This document shows positions 1 to 11,723 of a DNA stretch of 64,000 bases, one piece after another. This stretch comes from UBA5336 sp964506685 (lineage in GTDB: Bacteria; Pseudomonadota; Alphaproteobacteria; Caulobacterales; Hyphomonadaceae), in contig CAZDMQ010000004.1 in NCBI GenBank assembly GCA_964506685.1, forward strand, positions 1 to 64,000. Direction: 5' to 3'. A model generated the notes under the pieces. The model was not told the origin of the DNA. It was given only the letters and a program-made list of their open reading frames with translations, and ran no database searches. Both the position numbers and the translations under genes were made by a program. Every line of letters starts with the position of its first letter. The stretch's first letter is position 1.

Positions 1-173
1 CCCCAACTCACCGATGTCCTCGGCTACCTCCAGCTCCACTGCCGCGGCGACCCCGGCGCAGCGTGACCCAACGTTAACCCTGAAACACGCCAGCGCGGCC
101 AGAGTCCCGGAGCCAGCGACCGCGCCCCCATGCGCCGGAATTGGCCCCGGCACCCGTCTCCGCCGCCGAAGGC
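1..173. other. left edge, no gene recognised
   Basis: This is the DNA downstream of prfB at the window edge. Reading frames here are open only because of high GC content, and none resembles a known protein. No hairpin with a T-run was seen. Confidence 0.4.
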
Positions 174-1269
174 CTACCCATCCCCCAGCGCGTGGCTCAG
201 CGAAGCGCTCAGGAAGCGGTCGATGTCGCCGTCCAGAACGCCCTGGGTATCGGAGGTCTCGACCTCGGTCCGGAGGTCCTTCACCATCTGGTAGGGCTGC
301 AGCACATAAGAGCGGATCTGGTGGCCGAAGCCGATGGCGGACTTGTCCTGGTGCAGCGCGTCGGCCGCCTCGCGGCGCGTCTGCAGCTCCAGCTCGTAGA
401 GCTTCGAGCGCAGGATGCGCCAGGCTTCCTCGCGGTTCTTGTGCTGGGAGCGCGAGGTCTGGCAGGCGACAACGATGCCGGTCGGGGCATGGGTGAGGCG
501 CACCGCGCTGTCGGTCTTGTTGATGTGCTGGCCGCCGGCGCCCGAGGCGCGATAGGTGTCGATGCGCACGTCCGAGGGGTCGATCTCGATCTCGATCGTG
601 TCGTCGATCACCGGCGAGACGCTGGCCGAGGCGAAGCTGGTGTGCCGGCGGGCCGAACTGTCGAAGGGCGAAATGCGGACCAGCCGGTGCACCCCGGTCT
701 CCGATTTCAGCCAGCCATAGGCGTTCCGGCCCTTGATCATGATCGTCGCGGACTTGATCCCGGCCTCGTCGCCTTCGCGCTCGTCCATCTCCTCGATCGT
801 GAAGTCATGCTTCTCGGCCCAGCGGACATACATCCGGCGGAGCATCGCTGCCCAGTCCTGGCTCTCGGTGCCGCCCTCGCCGGCATTGATCTGGAGATAG
901 GCGTCATTGCCGTCCGCCTCGCCCGACAGCAGCGCCTCAAGCTCGGCCTGCGCGGCGCGGTCGGCCGCGCGGGTGAGTGCGGTCTCAATGTCGGCGAGCA
1001 TGTCGGCATCGCCCTCGGCGAGGTCGATGAGTTCGAGCGCGTCATCGGCCTCCGCCTCGAGGCTTTCGACCGTGGCAATGCCATCGGCCAGCCGCTGGCG
1101 TTCCTGCATCAGTTTCTGCGCGCCTTGCGGATCATCCCAGAAGTCGGGACGCTCAGCAAGCGCGGTCAGCTCAGCGAGCCGCCTGGTCGCATTGTCCCAG
1201 TCAAAGACGCCTCCTCAGCAGTTCCGCTGACTGCTTGATCTGGTCGGTGAGGGCGCGGAGATCGGCCAT
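174..1269 (-). CDS. prfB: peptide chain release factor 2 (programmed +1 frameshift)
   Basis: RF2 recognises UAA and UGA in the ribosomal A site and triggers hydrolysis of peptidyl-tRNA in the cytoplasm. The gene is in two frames. A 22-codon first frame starts at the ATG at 1269, with AGGAG upstream, and ends at an in-frame TGA (1203-1201). A +1 shift on the preceding CTT continues into the second frame, giving 364 residues, essentially the length of E. coli RF2. The peptidyl-hydrolysis motif GGQ (in GAGGQHINKTDS) and the stop-codon-reading tripeptide SPF are both present. The shift site has the classical arrangement of AGGAGG, three bases, then CTT TGA C. RF2 level should therefore be autoregulated: scarce RF2 slows termination at the UGA and favours the shift. 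It lies downstream of the PBP1A gene on the same strand, with a 137-bp gap. Confidence 0.97.
1200..1215 (-). promoter_or_regulatory. prfB programmed frameshift signal
   Basis: On the minus strand the order is AGGAGG (1215-1210), CGT, the slippery CTT (1206-1204), TGA (1203-1201), then C. The internal Shine-Dalgarno-like AGGAGG sits three bases before the slippery codon, as in E. coli prfB. Skipping one base restores the long RF2 frame. Confidence 0.95.
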
Positions 1270-1406
1270 GGATGGGGCTCCTGCTGTGTCCGGCTCGTAT
1301 CGGCGAGCGCAACCTGGTCGTTGGAAATGGGAAGCTCCGGCCAGCCCGTCAAGCGGTGGCGTGGAGAACCCGCCGCCGGCTGCCACGGCGGGCCGGGCAA
1401 GCTGTC

Positions 1407-4271
<2,865 letters not shown>

Positions 4272-4525
4272 TCAGGCCTCTTTCTGGCTATCCTTTCGCC
4301 GTCGTGCCTGCCCGGATCGGGCGGACGCTCCGGTCATGGGCGCGCGGGCGGACGCCGGTTGCCCGGCTCCCTGCCCGGCGGGCTGATCGCACGCTTGTTT
4401 GTCGAGAGTAAGGCTCTTCGTGGCCATCGAAAAGGGGCAGGACCGATGACGGCGGCGGGACGGGGTCGGAGCGGGAGGGGGCATGCGGTGTCGGTCCGGC
4501 CGGTTGCGCCGGCTGCGCGCAGAGC
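4272..4525. other. 254-bp gap between amiC and mrcA
   Basis: A 70-codon minus-strand frame ends with TGA directly before the mrcA ATG. Its composition is low-complexity Pro/Arg/Ser and it has no recognisable family, so I do not call it. The stretch may hold the mrcA promoter. No clear terminator was seen. Confidence 0.3.
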
Positions 4526-5770
4526 TCAGTTCACGGCGAGGCGGGCATCCTGGTGGTTGAAATACTGGGTAATCGAGGCGGCCAGCGCCCTGACCGTCTT
4601 CGCCCGCCCGCGGGCCGACGCCAGGCGACGGGCATCGGTGGTGCTGGTCAGGAAGCCGATCTCGACGAGGACCGCCGGCACGTCCGGGGCGAGCAGGACA
4701 TAGAAGCCGGCATTGCGATGGGTATTGCGCAGCACCGGCCCGGCGGTTTCGAGATGCGGGATCAGCATCGAGGCGAACAGGCCGGAATTGGTCTTGGTCT
4801 CGCGCTTCAGCAGGTCTGTCAGGATGCCCGATACTTCTGCCGAGGTTCCATCCTCGATCGGCAACTGCCAGTCGTTCCGCTCCGCCTCGCGGTCGACCCG
4901 GGCCTCGGCGCGCTGGGCCAGCGTGTACACCGATGCGCCCGCGATGGAGGGTTTCGCGGCAGCATCGGCATGAATCGATATGAACAGGTCGGCCCCCCAG
5001 TCGCGGGCCAGGCTGACGCGCTTTTCAAGGGGGATATAGGTGTCGGTCTCCCGGGTCAGCCGGACCTCGAATCGCGGGTCCTTCTCGAGTTCGATCCGGA
5101 GTTCGTTCGCCGCCTCCAGCACGATCGACTTCTCATGGTCGCCGCGCGTCGATGTCGCCCCCGGATCCTTGCCGCCATGGCCCGGATCGATCACCACCAC
5201 ATGCCGTGGCGAGCCTGCGCGTCCCGGCGTGCTGGCTCGGCGGGCAGCCTCGGCGGCCTCGGCGATCTCGACCGCGCGGGCGCGGGCCAGCCGGTCGAGC
5301 GCACGGGCATCGCGACGCGCTGCCGCTTCGAACCGCGCAGCGGACACGACCGAAAGGTCGAGCACCAGCCGGTGGCGGGTCTCGCTGCCCGTCGGCGGCA
5401 GGTCGAGCTTGCGTGCAACCATCATCGGCCGGGCCAGCGGGAGGACGAGCTGGCCGCCCGCCCAGCGGTAGCCAGCCAGGCCCGAGGCCGGATCGAGCGG
5501 GGAGACGGCTCCCGAGCGCATGTCCATCAGGCCAAGGTCGATCACGAGTTCGTCGCGCTCGCCGGTCCGGCTGAGGAAGACCTGCGTGTCGGCGGCCCGG
5601 TTCATCCACACGGTCAGCCGCGTCGGATCGCCATTGCCGACCGCGCGGACGCCGTCGACCTGCAAGGTGTCGGCCCAGGACGCCCGCACGCCGGCCCCGG
5701 CAAGCAGGAAGGCCAGCAGCAGCCCAAGCGTCAGCAGGACCCGAACGGCCTGAACCCTCCACTGGAGCAT
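4526..5770 (-). CDS. amiC: N-acetylmuramoyl-L-alanine amidase, AmiC type
   Basis: This zinc amidase cuts the bond between N-acetylmuramic acid and L-alanine in peptidoglycan, and in this family it works in daughter-cell separation in the periplasm. Of 414 residues, the first 34 or so form a signal peptide. An AMIN localisation domain follows (about residues 35-135), then an Ala/Arg-rich linker, then the Amidase_3 domain. Metal and catalytic residues are visible in DPGHGGKDPG (His about 194), the Glu of HEKSIVLEAAN, the His of SIHAD (about 265) and the Glu of VEIGFLT (about 368). I chose the ATG at 5770 because GGAGG lies ten bases upstream and a clean signal peptide follows. An ATG 15 codons earlier has no such site. 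It faces away from rne. Confidence 0.93.
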   Translation of the reverse strand: MLQWRVQAVRVLLTLGLLLAFLLAGAGVRASWADTLQVDGVRAVGNGDPTRLTVWMNRAADTQVFLSRTGERDELVIDLGLMDMRSGAVSPLDPASGLAGYRWAGGQLVLPLARPMMVARKLDLPPTGSETRHRLVLDLSVVSAARFEAAARRDARALDRLARARAVEIAEAAEAARRASTPGRAGSPRHVVVIDPGHGGKDPGATSTRGDHEKSIVLEAANELRIELEKDPRFEVRLTRETDTYIPLEKRVSLARDWGADLFISIHADAAAKPSIAGASVYTLAQRAEARVDREAERNDWQLPIEDGTSAEVSGILTDLLKRETKTNSGLFASMLIPHLETAGPVLRNTHRNAGFYVLLAPDVPAVLVEIGFLTSTTDARRLASARGRAKTVRALAASITQYFNHQDARLAVN

Positions 5771-6202
5771 CTTGCCCTTGCCTCCATCAATCTGCCCGCA
5801 CGCCGGCCGGAACATGCCGCCGGCGAGGTTAATCCCGGATGTATGTGACGCGGCGCCATTGCGGCGTTAACACTTGCGTTCACGAAGAGGGCTTCCCAAT
5901 TCAGCGAAAGTTGGGCAGAAGATAGATTGGCCTGCAAAAAGGCCTGTGAGACATTCTTCTGCCCTGGCCCGGTCTGCTGCCAAGCAGCCCCTCCAGTGCC
6001 CCGAACAGCGGAAGACCGATGCAATCGTACGCCGGTCACAGTTTCAATGTCCTGGCGCCCCCTGCGGGTGCTTGCGAACGTGCGACTGTGCAACGGACCG
6101 GCACCCCCGACACAACACCAACCGGCGCAGCCCGGCCCCGTTCTCATGCCTCCCGCATGACGGCCCGGCCGATGGCGCAGCCGGCGAACAGGATACGTTT
6201 TC
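5771..6202. other. 432-bp divergent amiC/rne region with structured leader
   Basis: No gene is recognised here. It should hold promoters for amiC (leftward) and rne (rightward). The main structures are the hairpin at 5913-5964, listed separately, and a small stem GCTGC-CAA-GCAGC at 5976-5988. rne has AGGA nine bases before its ATG. Confidence 0.5.
5913..5964 (+). promoter_or_regulatory. hairpin in the presumed rne leader
   Basis: GGGCAGAAG (5913-5921) pairs perfectly with CTTCTGCCC (5956-5964). Inside lies a second stem, GGCC (5929-5932) with GGCC (5941-5944), around an A-rich loop. It is about 240 nt upstream of the rne start. E. coli RNase E autoregulates through a structured 5' leader, so a similar role is possible. 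No T-run follows, so a terminator is unlikely. Confidence 0.45.
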
Positions 6203-9079
6203 ATGAGCAAACTCATGCTGATCGACGCGGCCCACCCGGAAGAGACCCGTGTGGCGCTGACAACCAAAGGCCAGGTTGAGGATTTCGATTTCGAAACCAC
6301 CGGACGGGAGCAGCTTCGCGGTTCGATCTATCTTGCCAAGGTCACCCGGGTCGAGCCGTCCCTGCAGGCCGCCTTCGTAGAATATGGCGGCAACCGTCAC
6401 GGCTTCCTCGCCTTCTCGGAAATCCATCCGGACTATTACCAGCTGCCGCAGGCCGACCGGGAGGCCATTCTCCGGGAAGCCGCCGAGGCGGCGGCCGAGG
6501 ACGATGAATTCGATCTCGATGAGGATGACGACGAGGATGATCGCGACGGGGATGACGAAGATGACGACGCCGATGTCGATGACGCGGGCGATGACGACGA
6601 CGATGAGGATGCCGACGAGGACGATGACGGCGACAGCGACGACGATGGCGACAGCCGTCCGGTAAGCGCAGCCGCGTCTGCGACCGTGACGGAGACCGGC
6701 ACCGGGTACGCGCCCGCCTTCGTCGATGCCGAGGCGACTGATGAGGTCGAGGACGGCGCGGCTGCCGAGGATGTTTCCGGCGACGACGAGGCGGCAGCGG
6801 CCGGCGCTGCACAGGCCGGCACAGGCACCGGCGAGGATGCGGGCGGCGAGGGCGCTGCAGCCTCGGAAGGCCGGTCCGGCGGCCGGCGCCGTGGACGTGG
6901 CCGCGGCAAGGCGAAGGCCGAGAGCGCCGGCAGCACGGGCGATGCCCGACGCACCAAGCGCCGTCCGGCCCGCAATTCCTATCTCAAGAAGTACAAGATC
7001 CAGGAAGTCATCCGCCGCCGCCAGGTGATGCTGGTCCAGGTCGTCAAGGAGGAGCGCGGCAACAAGGGCGCGGCCCTGACCACCTATCTCTCGCTTGCCG
7101 GCCGCTATTCGGTCCTGATGCCGAACACTCCGCGCGGTGGCGGCATCTCGCGCAAGATCGCCTCGTCGGCCGACCGCCGGCGTCTCAAGTCCGTGATGAA
7201 CGAGCTCGAACTGCCCCAGGGCATGGGCCTGATCGTGCGCACCGCCGGCGCCAAGCGGACGAAGGTCGAGATCAAGCGCGACTATGATTACCTGCTGAAG
7301 CTCTGGGACACGATCCGCAGCAAGACGCTGCAATCCATCGCCCCCTGCAATATCCATGAAGAAGGCGGGCTGGTGCACCGCGCCATGCGGGACATGTTCG
7401 AGAAGGATATCGAGGCGGTCTGGATCCAGGGCGAGGCGGCCTATCGGGAAGCCAAGGACCTTGCCCGGTTGCTGATGCCGGGCCAGGCGAAGAAGGTCCA
7501 GCAATGGACCGATCCCATGCCGCTGTTCGTTGAACACGGCGTGGAGAGCCAGCTCGACAGCATCTTCTCGCCGACCGTGCAGCTGAAGTCGGGCGGCTAC
7601 CTCGTCATCAACCAGACCGAAGCGCTGGTTGCCATCGATGTGAACTCGGGCCGGGCGACGAAGGCCCGGAATATCGAGCAGACCGCCCTGAAGACGAACA
7701 TGGAGGCCGCCGAGGAAGCCTGCCGGCAGATGCGGCTTCGCGACCTTGCCGGCCTTGTCGTGATTGACTTCATCGATATGGACGAGGCGAAGAACAATCG
7801 CGCCGTCGAAAACCGGGTCAAGGATTGCCTGAAGGCCGACCGGGCAAGGGTGCAGTTCGGCCGCATCTCGCAATTCGGCCTGATGGAAATCTCCCGCCAG
7901 CGCCGTCGCGCCGGGGTGCTGCAGGCCAGTTCGGAAACCTGTGCGGCCTGCCATGGAACGGGCCGGCGCCGCTCGGCCGACTCCGCGGCCCTGCAATTGC
8001 TGCGGTCGATCGAGTCGCGAGCGGCTGACGGCACGCTGAAATCGATCCGGGTCGAGGCCCCGACCGACGTCGCACTCTACCTGCTCAACAACAAGCGCGA
8101 AGCGGTCCTCGAGATCGAGACGACCTTCGAGCTGACAATCGAAGTTGTCTCTTCGGCCAGCATGGTGCCGGGCGAGTTCGCCATCGACGTCGAGAAGGAT
8201 CCCGATGCCAGGGGGCGCCGGCGCAGACGGCCCGTCTCGAAACAGGCAGACACTTCCAGCGCGCTCGATGTCATCGATGCGGACGCCCAGGCGGACGAGG
8301 ACGCAGCGGCAGCAGAGATTGCCGATGAGGACGAGGCGACAGACACCGGCGAGGCTGATGCCAGCGCCGGAGGTGCCGAGGACGACGAGACGTCCGACGG
8401 CGGCAAGCGCGTCCGCGCCGACGGTGAGGAGGATGACGACCAGCCCAGGCGTCGCCGCCGCCGGGGCCGCCGGGGCGGTCGCCGTCGCAAGAAGTCGCAG
8501 GACGCCGACCAGGTCGAGGCAGGAACCGAAGCGGTCCCCATGCGCCAGAAAGAGCCCGATGCCGTGCCTGAAGATGGCGGCGCCTGGCTGGATGGTGTGT
8601 CGGTGTCTGCGCCCACGCTGCTCGGCGAGGGCTTTACGACCGATCCGGCCGACGCCGGGCCGGGTGACGCGGGCGGCGACACGACCGGTGCCTCGACTTC
8701 GGACGTGACGCCTGCAGTTCCGGAGCCCGCGGCGGAGCCTGCTGCGCAGGTCGCGACTGAGTCCGAGCCGACGCCGCGGACCGAGCCTGAGGCGGCGCCC
8801 GAGACGGGGGCCGAACCTGAGATGGATGCCGACGCCGAGCCGACGCCGACTGCCCAGGCCACGCCCGATCCGGCGCCGGAGCCGGAGCAGGACGTGGCAC
8901 CAGAGCCAGGGAGCATCAGCGCGACCGATTCCGAACCGGACCCGTCAGGACCGGACAATCGTCTCCCGGCAAGCGCGGTTGGCAGCGGCCCGGTTCCGGC
9001 GACCACGCCGCCCGTCGCCGAGGATGGCGGCAAGCCCGCACCCAAGCGGGCGGGCTGGTGGAACCGCCGGCGCGCCTGA
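6203..9079 (+). CDS. rne: ribonuclease E with acidic S1 insertion
   Basis: This endoribonuclease is the core of RNA degradation and rRNA/tRNA processing. It has 958 residues. The N-terminal S1 domain is split after about residue 95 by an insertion of about 155 residues. That insertion starts with an almost pure Asp/Glu tract (about residues 99-152), continues Ala/Gly-rich, and ends Arg/Lys-rich before the S1 fold resumes at about 253. The catalytic metal site is seen in IDVNSGR (about 478) and VIDFIDMDE (about 522). The zinc link is CAAC (about 580). The tail after about residue 660 is disordered, with an Arg-rich RNA-binding block, long Glu/Pro repeats and a terminal GWWNRRR typical of alphaproteobacterial RNase E. 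It is preceded by a long structured leader. Confidence 0.96.
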   Translation: MSKLMLIDAAHPEETRVALTTKGQVEDFDFETTGREQLRGSIYLAKVTRVEPSLQAAFVEYGGNRHGFLAFSEIHPDYYQLPQADREAILREAAEAAAEDDEFDLDEDDDEDDRDGDDEDDDADVDDAGDDDDDEDADEDDDGDSDDDGDSRPVSAAASATVTETGTGYAPAFVDAEATDEVEDGAAAEDVSGDDEAAAAGAAQAGTGTGEDAGGEGAAASEGRSGGRRRGRGRGKAKAESAGSTGDARRTKRRPARNSYLKKYKIQEVIRRRQVMLVQVVKEERGNKGAALTTYLSLAGRYSVLMPNTPRGGGISRKIASSADRRRLKSVMNELELPQGMGLIVRTAGAKRTKVEIKRDYDYLLKLWDTIRSKTLQSIAPCNIHEEGGLVHRAMRDMFEKDIEAVWIQGEAAYREAKDLARLLMPGQAKKVQQWTDPMPLFVEHGVESQLDSIFSPTVQLKSGGYLVINQTEALVAIDVNSGRATKARNIEQTALKTNMEAAEEACRQMRLRDLAGLVVIDFIDMDEAKNNRAVENRVKDCLKADRARVQFGRISQFGLMEISRQRRRAGVLQASSETCAACHGTGRRRSADSAALQLLRSIESRAADGTLKSIRVEAPTDVALYLLNNKREAVLEIETTFELTIEVVSSASMVPGEFAIDVEKDPDARGRRRRRPVSKQADTSSALDVIDADAQADEDAAAAEIADEDEATDTGEADASAGGAEDDETSDGGKRVRADGEEDDDQPRRRRRRGRRGGRRRKKSQDADQVEAGTEAVPMRQKEPDAVPEDGGAWLDGVSVSAPTLLGEGFTTDPADAGPGDAGGDTTGASTSDVTPAVPEPAAEPAAQVATESEPTPRTEPEAAPETGAEPEMDADAEPTPTAQATPDPAPEPEQDVAPEPGSISATDSEPDPSGPDNRLPASAVGSGPVPATTPPVAEDGGKPAPKRAGWWNRRRA

Positions 9080-9272
9080 GCCTGGACGCAAGCGCGCGTG
9101 TTTGTCAGCGGGGCTTTGATCGGTGGCCGCTCTGACATACGGCCCTTGTGGGCTGCGGTCTTTGCACCGGGTCACGGGGGGCGTCCACGTCGGCGTTCGC
9201 CGGGATCTGGCGCCCTGCCTGTCTCCAGATCAGCCGGGACGGGGGCCGGAGTGAACGGTCGCCTGCTTCGCT
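9080..9272. other. convergent rne/leucine dehydrogenase gap
   Basis: This 193-bp spacer separates two converging genes. It holds an inverted repeat, GATCTGG (9204-9210) with CCAGATC (9225-9231), which could form a 7-bp hairpin at the transcript ends. There is no T-run, so an intrinsic terminator is not established. Confidence 0.35.
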
Positions 9273-10313
9273 TCACCGTGCGGCGGCGATCCGGTCCCTC
9301 GCCATCTGGTCGGCAACCCGATTGGTGGCGACACCTTCCCTCTCGGCCACGTCCATCACCGTTTCCAGTGTCGTGACCAGCGCGTCCAGCTTCTCATCAA
9401 TCCAGGCCGGATCGTAGGCGCCGGAGATTTCAGCCGCAACATTGATGATCCCGCCGGCATTGATGACGTAGTCGGGCGCATAGAGGATGCCGGACGCCTG
9501 CAGGGCATCGCCCATGTCCGGGGTGGCGAGCTGGTTGTTGGCGCCGCCGGCCACAATTCTTGCCTTGAGACGGGGGAGGGTCTCGAGATTGATGACAGCG
9601 CCAAGGGCGTTTGGCGAGAAGATGTCGGCCTCGACATCATAGATGGCATCGGGCGGGACAATGGCTGCGCCGGTGGCCCCGGCGATCTCGTCCAGCGCGG
9701 CAGGGTCGACGTCGCAGATCACCAGTCGCGCGCCCGCTTCGGCTAGGTGCCGGCAGAGATGGCCGCCGACCGATCCGACGCCCTGTACCGCCACTGTCCG
9801 GTTTGACAGGTCGGCGCTGCCGAAGGCGCGCGCCGAGGCCGCCGCAATACCCAGGAACAGGCCCCGGGCGGTCACTGGTGAGGGGTCGCCACTGGCCGCA
9901 GTGCCCGAGCCGAGCCCGGCGGCGAAGGCGGTTTCCTCGCCGGCAATCTGGATGTCGGCGACATCAATGCCAACGTCCTCGGCCGTGTAGTAGCGCCCCT
10001 GCAGGCTTTCGATCGCCCGTCCGAAGGCGAGGAACAGTTCGCGCGACTTGCCCGTGTGGGGATCGCCCCAGATGACGGCCTTGCCGCCGCCATGCGGCAG
10101 GCTCGCCATGGCGTTCTTGTAGCTCATCGCATGCGACAGCCGCAGGGCATCGGTCAGCATGTCGGCGCCGGACCCATAGTTCCACATCCTGCACCCGCCA
10201 GCCGACGGGCCCAGCGCCGTGGAGTGGATGGCGATCAGGCAGCGTAGTCCGCTTGCCGGGTCGTGGAAGGCATGCACGCTTTCATGCGCGTCGAAGGAGG
10301 CGTGATCGAACAT
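9273..10313 (-). CDS. leucine dehydrogenase family (Glu/Leu/Phe/Val dehydrogenase)
   Basis: The enzyme oxidatively deaminates branched-chain amino acids to 2-oxo acids with NAD+ in the cytoplasm. At 346 residues it matches leucine/phenylalanine dehydrogenases rather than the longer glutamate dehydrogenases. The substrate-binding domain has the conserved SAGGCRMW, a lysine in MSYKNA (K66) and the catalytic lysine in HGGGKAV (K78). The Rossmann motif GVGSVGG and the downstream GGANNQL and NAGGIIN segments are all present. No good ribosome-binding site precedes the ATG. It stands alone, so a role in leucine, isoleucine and valine breakdown is inferred from the family only. Phenylalanine dehydrogenase cannot be excluded. 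Confidence 0.88.
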   Translation of the reverse strand: MFDHASFDAHESVHAFHDPASGLRCLIAIHSTALGPSAGGCRMWNYGSGADMLTDALRLSHAMSYKNAMASLPHGGGKAVIWGDPHTGKSRELFLAFGRAIESLQGRYYTAEDVGIDVADIQIAGEETAFAAGLGSGTAASGDPSPVTARGLFLGIAAASARAFGSADLSNRTVAVQGVGSVGGHLCRHLAEAGARLVICDVDPAALDEIAGATGAAIVPPDAIYDVEADIFSPNALGAVINLETLPRLKARIVAGGANNQLATPDMGDALQASGILYAPDYVINAGGIINVAAEISGAYDPAWIDEKLDALVTTLETVMDVAEREGVATNRVADQMARDRIAAAR

Positions 10314-10670
10314 TCGACGGGCTTAACGCTGCCGCAGTCCGATCGTCAATCGGCCGTTCCCTGCCGCGCCACAGTGGGAGCGCAAGGAGCGGGCGCTCAG
10401 GCAGTCTGGGACGGGAATGGCGGCAGAGACTGCTGTCCATTGCGTTTGAAAAAAGGGACCCGCCGGGCGCCTAAGGGGAAAAGGCCACCCGGCGAGTGGG
10501 TGGAATGGCCACCTGCCGGCGCAATCACCCTCAGCTGAACGAGCCTTAGCGCCGATGGCACAAGGAAAGCGCACGTAGAGGCCGAGTTTCAACTGCGCCG
10601 TGAACAGATCGTGCAATCCATCCACAGGCTTGCCGCCAGATTTCCACAGCTTGTTGGGCGAGATGGCCGC
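10314..10670. other. 357-bp gap upstream of leucine dehydrogenase
   Basis: No gene is recognised. The stretch probably contains the leucine dehydrogenase promoter and the end of the hydrolase transcript (both minus strand). The terminator-like hairpin at 10449-10494 is listed separately. A nearly perfect small palindrome (GAGCG-GG-CGCTC) also occurs near 10390-10410. Confidence 0.4.
10449..10494 (-). terminator. possible intrinsic terminator for the hydrolase transcript
   Basis: Read on the minus strand, CGCCGGG (10494-10488) pairs with CCCGGCG (10467-10461), with an inner GCC/GGC. A run of six T lies at 10454-10449. The six-base spacer between stem and T-run is longer than usual. It lies about 180 bp beyond the hydrolase stop codon. 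Confidence 0.4.
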
Positions 10671-11723
10671 CTATGTTCCTCCGGCGTCCTGCCATGGCAA
10701 GGGGCCGGCCCCGCTGGGCAGGGGCGCATCGGGGTTGCGGAAGAAGGCGAGGTAGTCCGTCCACACCGTTTCGGCCTGCAGGTCGCGCAGCAGCATGTGG
10801 TAGCCATCGGGATAGTGGACGGTCCGCACGCCGTCGGGCAGGCGCCGGCTGGTCCGCTGCACGCCACCCGGCGGGATCACATGATCATTGGCGCCATAGG
10901 CGAGCAGGGTCCGGTCTGCCGGCAGGTCGGGCGCGCGCTGGTGGGCTGTTTCCATGAGCGAGACGACGCCATGCACCTGATCTATGCGGTTGTCGCGCAG
11001 CATCATCGGGCTCGACCAGATCTCGCGCAGCATGTCTGAATTATCGGTCGGTTCGATGCGGACGAAGCGGCGCGGCGGACGGACGATCCAGCCGGGCCGG
11101 ACCCGGGCCGAGATCCACAGGCTGGCGCGGTAGGACAGGGGCAGGGCGCCCCAGCCGCGCAGGCCGGGCGCGGACAGGACCAGCCGGTCGATCTCGGGGG
11201 CGTCCGGCGCCCCGAAGGTGCTCATGGCGACGGCTCCGCCCATGGAGATGCCGACCACCGCCAGTACCGCTTCGGGATGGCGCGCCCGGGCGAGGGAGAC
11301 CGCCGTCCTCAGGTCCTCGCGCAGCAGCTCTTGTTCTGGCCAGATGCCGCGCCCCGGTGAGCGGCCGAACCCGCGCTGGTCGTAGGCATAGGTGGTGACC
11401 CCGTGCCGGGCCCAGAAGGGGGCGGCCATGTAGAAGGCATTGGCCCAGTCATTCATGCCATGCAGGCCGATCACCACGATCTCGGGCGGTCTGCCTTCCG
11501 CCTCCCAGACGGTGAGGCCGAGCGGGGCCCCGTCAAAGCTCACAAAGGTCTCTCGGGCGGGGTCGAACATCGGCTCTGTCACGCTCTCGATCTCGAACCG
11601 GCCCTGCGTCACCGGCGTGCATCCCGGTACCGGAACAGCGATCAGCACTGCAAGCAGGAGCGCACCGACGCCCGCAAGGCCGGCAAGACGTCTGTTTCGA
11701 ACCAGGGGTGTCGTTTCAGCCAT
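10671..11723 (-). CDS. alpha/beta hydrolase, lysophospholipase/monoglyceride lipase-like
   Basis: This is a serine hydrolase of the Hydrolase_4 type, probably cleaving monoacylglycerols or lysophospholipids at the membrane. It has 350 residues. The N-terminus has basic residues, a hydrophobic stretch of about 20 residues and Cys at about 35, so it may be a membrane-anchored or lipoprotein form, although VPGC is a poor lipobox. The nucleophile elbow is GISMGG (Ser near 161). The presumed catalytic Asp is in GANDHVIP (about 277) and His in GYHMLL (about 307). Its first 82 bases overlap the 3' end of the uracil-DNA glycosylase gene, which is unusually long. Starting at a later Met (about residue 52) would remove the overlap but also the signal-like segment. 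Confidence 0.82.
   Translation of the reverse strand: MAETTPLVRNRRLAGLAGVGALLLAVLIAVPVPGCTPVTQGRFEIESVTEPMFDPARETFVSFDGAPLGLTVWEAEGRPPEIVVIGLHGMNDWANAFYMAAPFWARHGVTTYAYDQRGFGRSPGRGIWPEQELLREDLRTAVSLARARHPEAVLAVVGISMGGAVAMSTFGAPDAPEIDRLVLSAPGLRGWGALPLSYRASLWISARVRPGWIVRPPRRFVRIEPTDNSDMLREIWSSPMMLRDNRIDQVHGVVSLMETAHQRAPDLPADRTLLAYGANDHVIPPGGVQRTSRRLPDGVRTVHYPDGYHMLLRDLQAETVWTDYLAFFRNPDAPLPSGAGPLPWQDAGGT

Noticed and set aside
1..500. Plus-strand open frame at the left edge
   Set aside because: Arg/Ser/Pro-rich shadow of prfB; no homology seen.
4272..4484. A 70-codon frame ending directly before the mrcA start
   Set aside because: Low-complexity sequence with no family or good ribosome-binding site; the TGA next to the ATG is probably chance.
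5913..5964. Hairpin read as an intrinsic terminator
   Set aside because: No T-run follows on either strand, and it lies between divergent genes where a terminator is not needed.
6044..7996. A 650-codon open frame antisense to rne
   Set aside because: Its composition mirrors the rne codons (runs of Val and Ile opposite Asp and Glu) and it matches no family.
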